A DNA stretch of 64,000 nucleotides from NCBI RefSeq assembly GCF_047496725.1, contig NC_132985.1, positions 5,912,001 through 5,976,000 of the forward strand. Direction: 5' to 3'. Each line of letters starts with the position of its first letter. Position 1 is the first letter of the stretch. The DNA comes from Anoplolepis gracilipes (taxonomy: Eukaryota > Arthropoda > Insecta > Hymenoptera > Formicidae). The translations under genes were made by a program, and so were the position numbers. Under the pieces are notes generated by a model. The model made no database searches. It was not told the DNA's origin and worked only from the letters and a program-made list of their open reading frames with translations. Shown one piece after another: positions 60,362-64,000 of the stretch.

Positions 60362-63300
60362 GGTGAAACTAACGCAGCTTATTATAGTGAGCTATTGGAT
60401 TTGATATCATTAATTTTGCACAAATTGATAATTTGCTATCTCAGCCGCAACATAATTAACACGGTTGCCCAAATTGTCCGTTAGGTGCAGTTCCTCGTTA
60501 TTTAGTCGCTCGTGTGTTTGCAGTTAATAAAATTAAAATTCCTAAAGATAAACGGACCGGGAATATAAATAGATAGAAATAACTAGCCTCAAGATTTTGC
60601 CAAGTTATTCATAGTCATTTATCTTACAACAAGCATATGAACACATTAAATAGTCGATTTTATAGTTGCAATATCGGCGGTTTTATGTCAATGAATTTCG
60701 TATATAATTTTCGAACAAACAAGATACAGATGTATTAAATGAGAAATTATTTTTATAATTCTTTTCGATCGAATGTAGAAAATTAAAAAATAAAGAGAAT
60801 TAAATTAAAATTTTATATGTTTGGAGAATATATATTTATTAATAAACTAAATTTATTAATGTATTATTATTACTATTAATTTGTAACTGAATTAATGAAT
60901 GAATTTTTTATATATTAAAAAATATACTTATTCACAGAATATCATCTCGTGGGATTTTGCAAAAATTATGTTTGCTTTATTGTACGTCGAATTTTCTAAA
61001 ACTTCTCCCATATTTTACGTGATTTCTATAGACAAATTGCCTTTCTATAGGCAAGATTTTTATCAGTTATTGTGAACATTTTCTCGAATTCGATGATAGG
61101 GGAGATCGCCATTATCCGCGCAACCGGATTTCGCGGATCAAGAGAGACTAGATTCCCTGGTCAGTGAAACGAAACTGTAACGCCAACTCTGAGTCGGTAC
61201 AGCATTGCTGGAGCCGATCGGACATTGGCAGCAAGTGAAAGTGTCGCCAGGTCGTGCATATTATTATTATTATTATTGTGTGTGTACGTACATGAGATCG
61301 ATATCCTATAAAAATTACAAGTCATACTGAACCTTTCTTATCTGGCCATAACGGGCGATCGCACGTGTCACTGCCTTCCGTATTCCTGTTTCTGTTTTTA
61401 CGTCTTTGATATTGCGTATTGAATGCTTAATTATAATGATAGATTCTTCGATAAAAATTTATCGGAATAAATTACAGAGCAGTTTATGAAAAATTCAAGT
61501 TTTATAAAATACTAGAGAGATTGAGTTAATTCTATAGGTTTTTTTTTTTAGTTTCAAAAGTTTTTAGTTTATAAAATGTGACTCGTGTACCATTTTTCTC
61601 TCTTTCGTGCAATTTTTATCTTCATCAATCTTTTTCTTTTTATTAAAAAGCAGTTTAAAATAAAAAATTGACATTTTACGAAATACCAGAGATTATCGTT
61701 TGCGTTAATTCTATAAGTATTTTTTTAGTTTCGAAAATAATTGCAAAATGCGATTCGAATACCGTTTTCTCTTTTTTGTGCAATTTTTATCTTTATAAAT
61801 AAAACATATTTGTGTCTGTGTCTGTCAGAGACATGTGTCTGAAGGACGTTGCTCACAATTACACGATTCGAATAAGTAGGTGTGTCGGAAATAATCCGGT
61901 TTCCGTCAACGGTACAAAATCTATTCGAAACGTATATATGCGGGTAATTACCGTTATAAAGATAGCAAATAACATTGCATTGTTCTTCCACGGCATTCTT
62001 TTCTAAAAGCCTTTTCTTTTAATGCTAGGACTGGTTTATCATATAATTAAAACTACGCGTGCAGATATTCGGTAAAGTTGAAGTCGATTTAGAATTTGAT
62101 TCAAATGACACAATGTATAATACATGTACTTTGAATAAATTTAATCGTCCTCCGTAACGTATTATGATACATCAAAGAAATTAATGATACACTCCGTTAT
62201 ATACACTGTGGTTTCGTTGTAACCGCAAACGTTACCACACCACACGGTCTTAAGTTGAAACAAAACGCAAAATAAAATAAGTACAACTTGACCTATAACT
62301 GACGTGCAACTTAGAGAGACTGTTACATAAAAAAATTTTACACGATAAATATTTAATGCATAATAACGTATTTTTTTTTTTTATTATAGAGATTTTTTCT
62401 TTTAATGAAGGAAAGAAATTCTTGCGAAGGAGAGACGAGATTTTTACAAACATTTCATTGACTGTGCAGTTTAACGGCGAAAGAAAATATTGTAACAATA
62501 TATTATTTAAAGGTTTAAGCAATAAAAAAATATTTAATAAACAATTTATATAATGTATAATTTTTTTCAAGTTAGAAATTTTTTAGCATAAAAAGATACC
62601 GATCTCGATATTTAATTTAAAGTGAAAACAATTAATTGCGACATTAACAAACTCACAATCCGCAATAATAAATTACAATCTATTACGACAGAGACGATTT
62701 GCGAACCGGATTAAAAACTCGGAAAATAATCTCTTTTTTTCACTTGAATTTACGAATGCATAAATTTTCGCGTTACCGTATAATGATTAATCAATAATGA
62801 GCTAATCAATTGACACGAGCGAATGAAAGTTCAATATGCTAAACCAAAATAGTGTTTATGTATGAATTTAGATACTAAATAATATACGACTTAAGATACG
62901 AAAACGACGATGTAATGTCATTTTGTAACGAATATTCATATGTTAATTAAAAAAAAAAAAAAAAAAAGAAGAAAAAATGACAAAAAGCGAAAATATGACA
63001 AAAAAAATAAAGACTGAATGGAAGATTTCTCAGAAATAGTCACGGTCTTCGTGGCTGTCAAGAATTCAGAATGACTTATGGTCGGGGAAAGCTTAACTCG
63101 GTCTTAAAGGAATCTCGGCGAGGCAGCGTCAAGGACGACTTGATTCGCATAAGTGGCGATGCCTCCACCGCGAAAAGGTTAGCCTAATTAATGCGGTTGA
63201 CCGATCGGTCGGATGATCCTCAGTTTCGTTTTACCAGACGTGAAAAACTGGAATTTAAATGTCCGGTTACGTAGAAATGTTCTTCTGGGAAGAGACACGC

Positions 63301-64000
63301 AATCGCGCTTTTGTCCTTTTCAACGTCTTAAAAAGAATAATTTTAAGACTAAATGTCGTCGAAAAAATAATCTACAATTTATTCGGAGATTATAGATAAC
63401 GGTATGTCAAAGTGATTAATTTTTTTATCATAATAAATGAATTATGTAATGTAACTTTACGTGTAGATCTCTAATTATTTTTATAAATCTGAAGTAACAT
63501 TTCATTAAATTTCACTTCTTTCTCTCTTTTTCTTTCTTTCTAATAAATATTATGTAATATTATATAATTTTTATATATTTAAAGCATGATAAATAAATAG
63601 AGGACAACTTTTTTTTTTTATATAACTTTCTTCGTATGACGTGTAGATTTTCTGTTTAAAATGCAGATATCTAGAGTTGAGCTCATTTAGCATATTTCCC
63701 ATTGTATTCCTCCTACGAGCTTACACGCAATCTCAACATGAGAATTATGTAAAGTGATTTATTCTTAACTCAATAATGAATGAAAGACATGTCTTTTTAT
63801 ATTTTCAAGGAGCAACTATTTTAGTCGACGTTATTATGCTGTCGTTAAGTGACTACTACATCCAATAACAAACATTTTAATTTGTTAATAATTGATCTCT
63901 GACGTTTACGGAGAGGTGATTTAATGCGAGAGAGAAAAAAGAAAAAGATAGAATAAATGCCGCACGTATAACAGAAAATCTAATCGTCAATGAACGATCG
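60362..64000. other. Intergenic DNA to the window end
   Basis: No coding exon found on either strand. GC-richer islands at 61080-61400 and 63030-63330 stand out from AT-rich flanks. The first contains a TCCGCG ... CGCGGA inverted repeat at about 61116-61140 and a TGAAACGAAACTG element. They look like candidate enhancers or promoters for a gene beyond the window. Confidence 0.4.

Noticed and set aside
1..64000. CRISPR arrays, operons or bacterial mobile elements
   Set aside because: None seen. All genes are intron-containing animal genes and all tandem repeats are microsatellites or coding repeats.

Overview
The window looks like AT-rich insect nuclear DNA, most likely from an ant or another hymenopteran. 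Genes have short GT-AG introns (about 70-700 nt). Every recognisable protein is an animal family. Coding exons stand out as GC-richer islands in AT-rich introns with many TA and GT microsatellites. The species assignment is inference from composition and family content only.

Layout, left to right. (1) 1-5.3 kb: the 3' end of a plus-strand PDZRN3/4-type gene, with its long 3' UTR. (2) 5.5-10.6 kb: a complete minus-strand importin-9 gene of 12 coding exons, with a probable 5' UTR exon. (3) 11.1-17.7 kb: a recent ~2.2 kb direct segmental duplication. Each copy carries a small secreted six-cysteine (CS-alpha-beta, defensin-like) peptide gene, and an orphan signal-peptide exon of a third relative lies between them. 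(4) 18.5-21.8 kb: plus-strand RpL35A (eL33) and SPRYD7, with a doubtful small minus-strand ORF between them. (5) 24.9-28.7 kb: minus-strand heparan sulfate 6-O-sulfotransferase, with two long hairpin repeats in intron 1. (6) 30-32 kb: plus-strand dynactin subunit 3, whose promoter has two perfect NRF1-type palindromes. (7) 33-44.2 kb: a very large minus-strand type II transmembrane mosaic serine-protease homologue (SEA, EGF, long S/T/E-rich stalk, five LDLRa, SRCR, dead trypsin domain). (8) 44.2-64 kb: about 20 kb with no convincing coding exon. It holds AT-rich DNA broken by GC-richer islands, microsatellites, a diverged two-copy repeat and a 52-bp hairpin.

The housekeeping genes (nuclear import, ribosome, dynein cofactor, glycosaminoglycan sulfation, SPRY protein, PDZ ubiquitin-ligase family) have no obvious shared pathway. 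The most unusual content is the defensin-like cluster. The two copies differ by only about 1% in the intron but carry 11 amino-acid-changing and no silent substitutions in their two main coding exons. They also differ in the start of exon 2. Next in interest are the pseudoprotease, the hairpin at 52.45 kb and a TATA/YY1 exon upstream of dynactin subunit 3.
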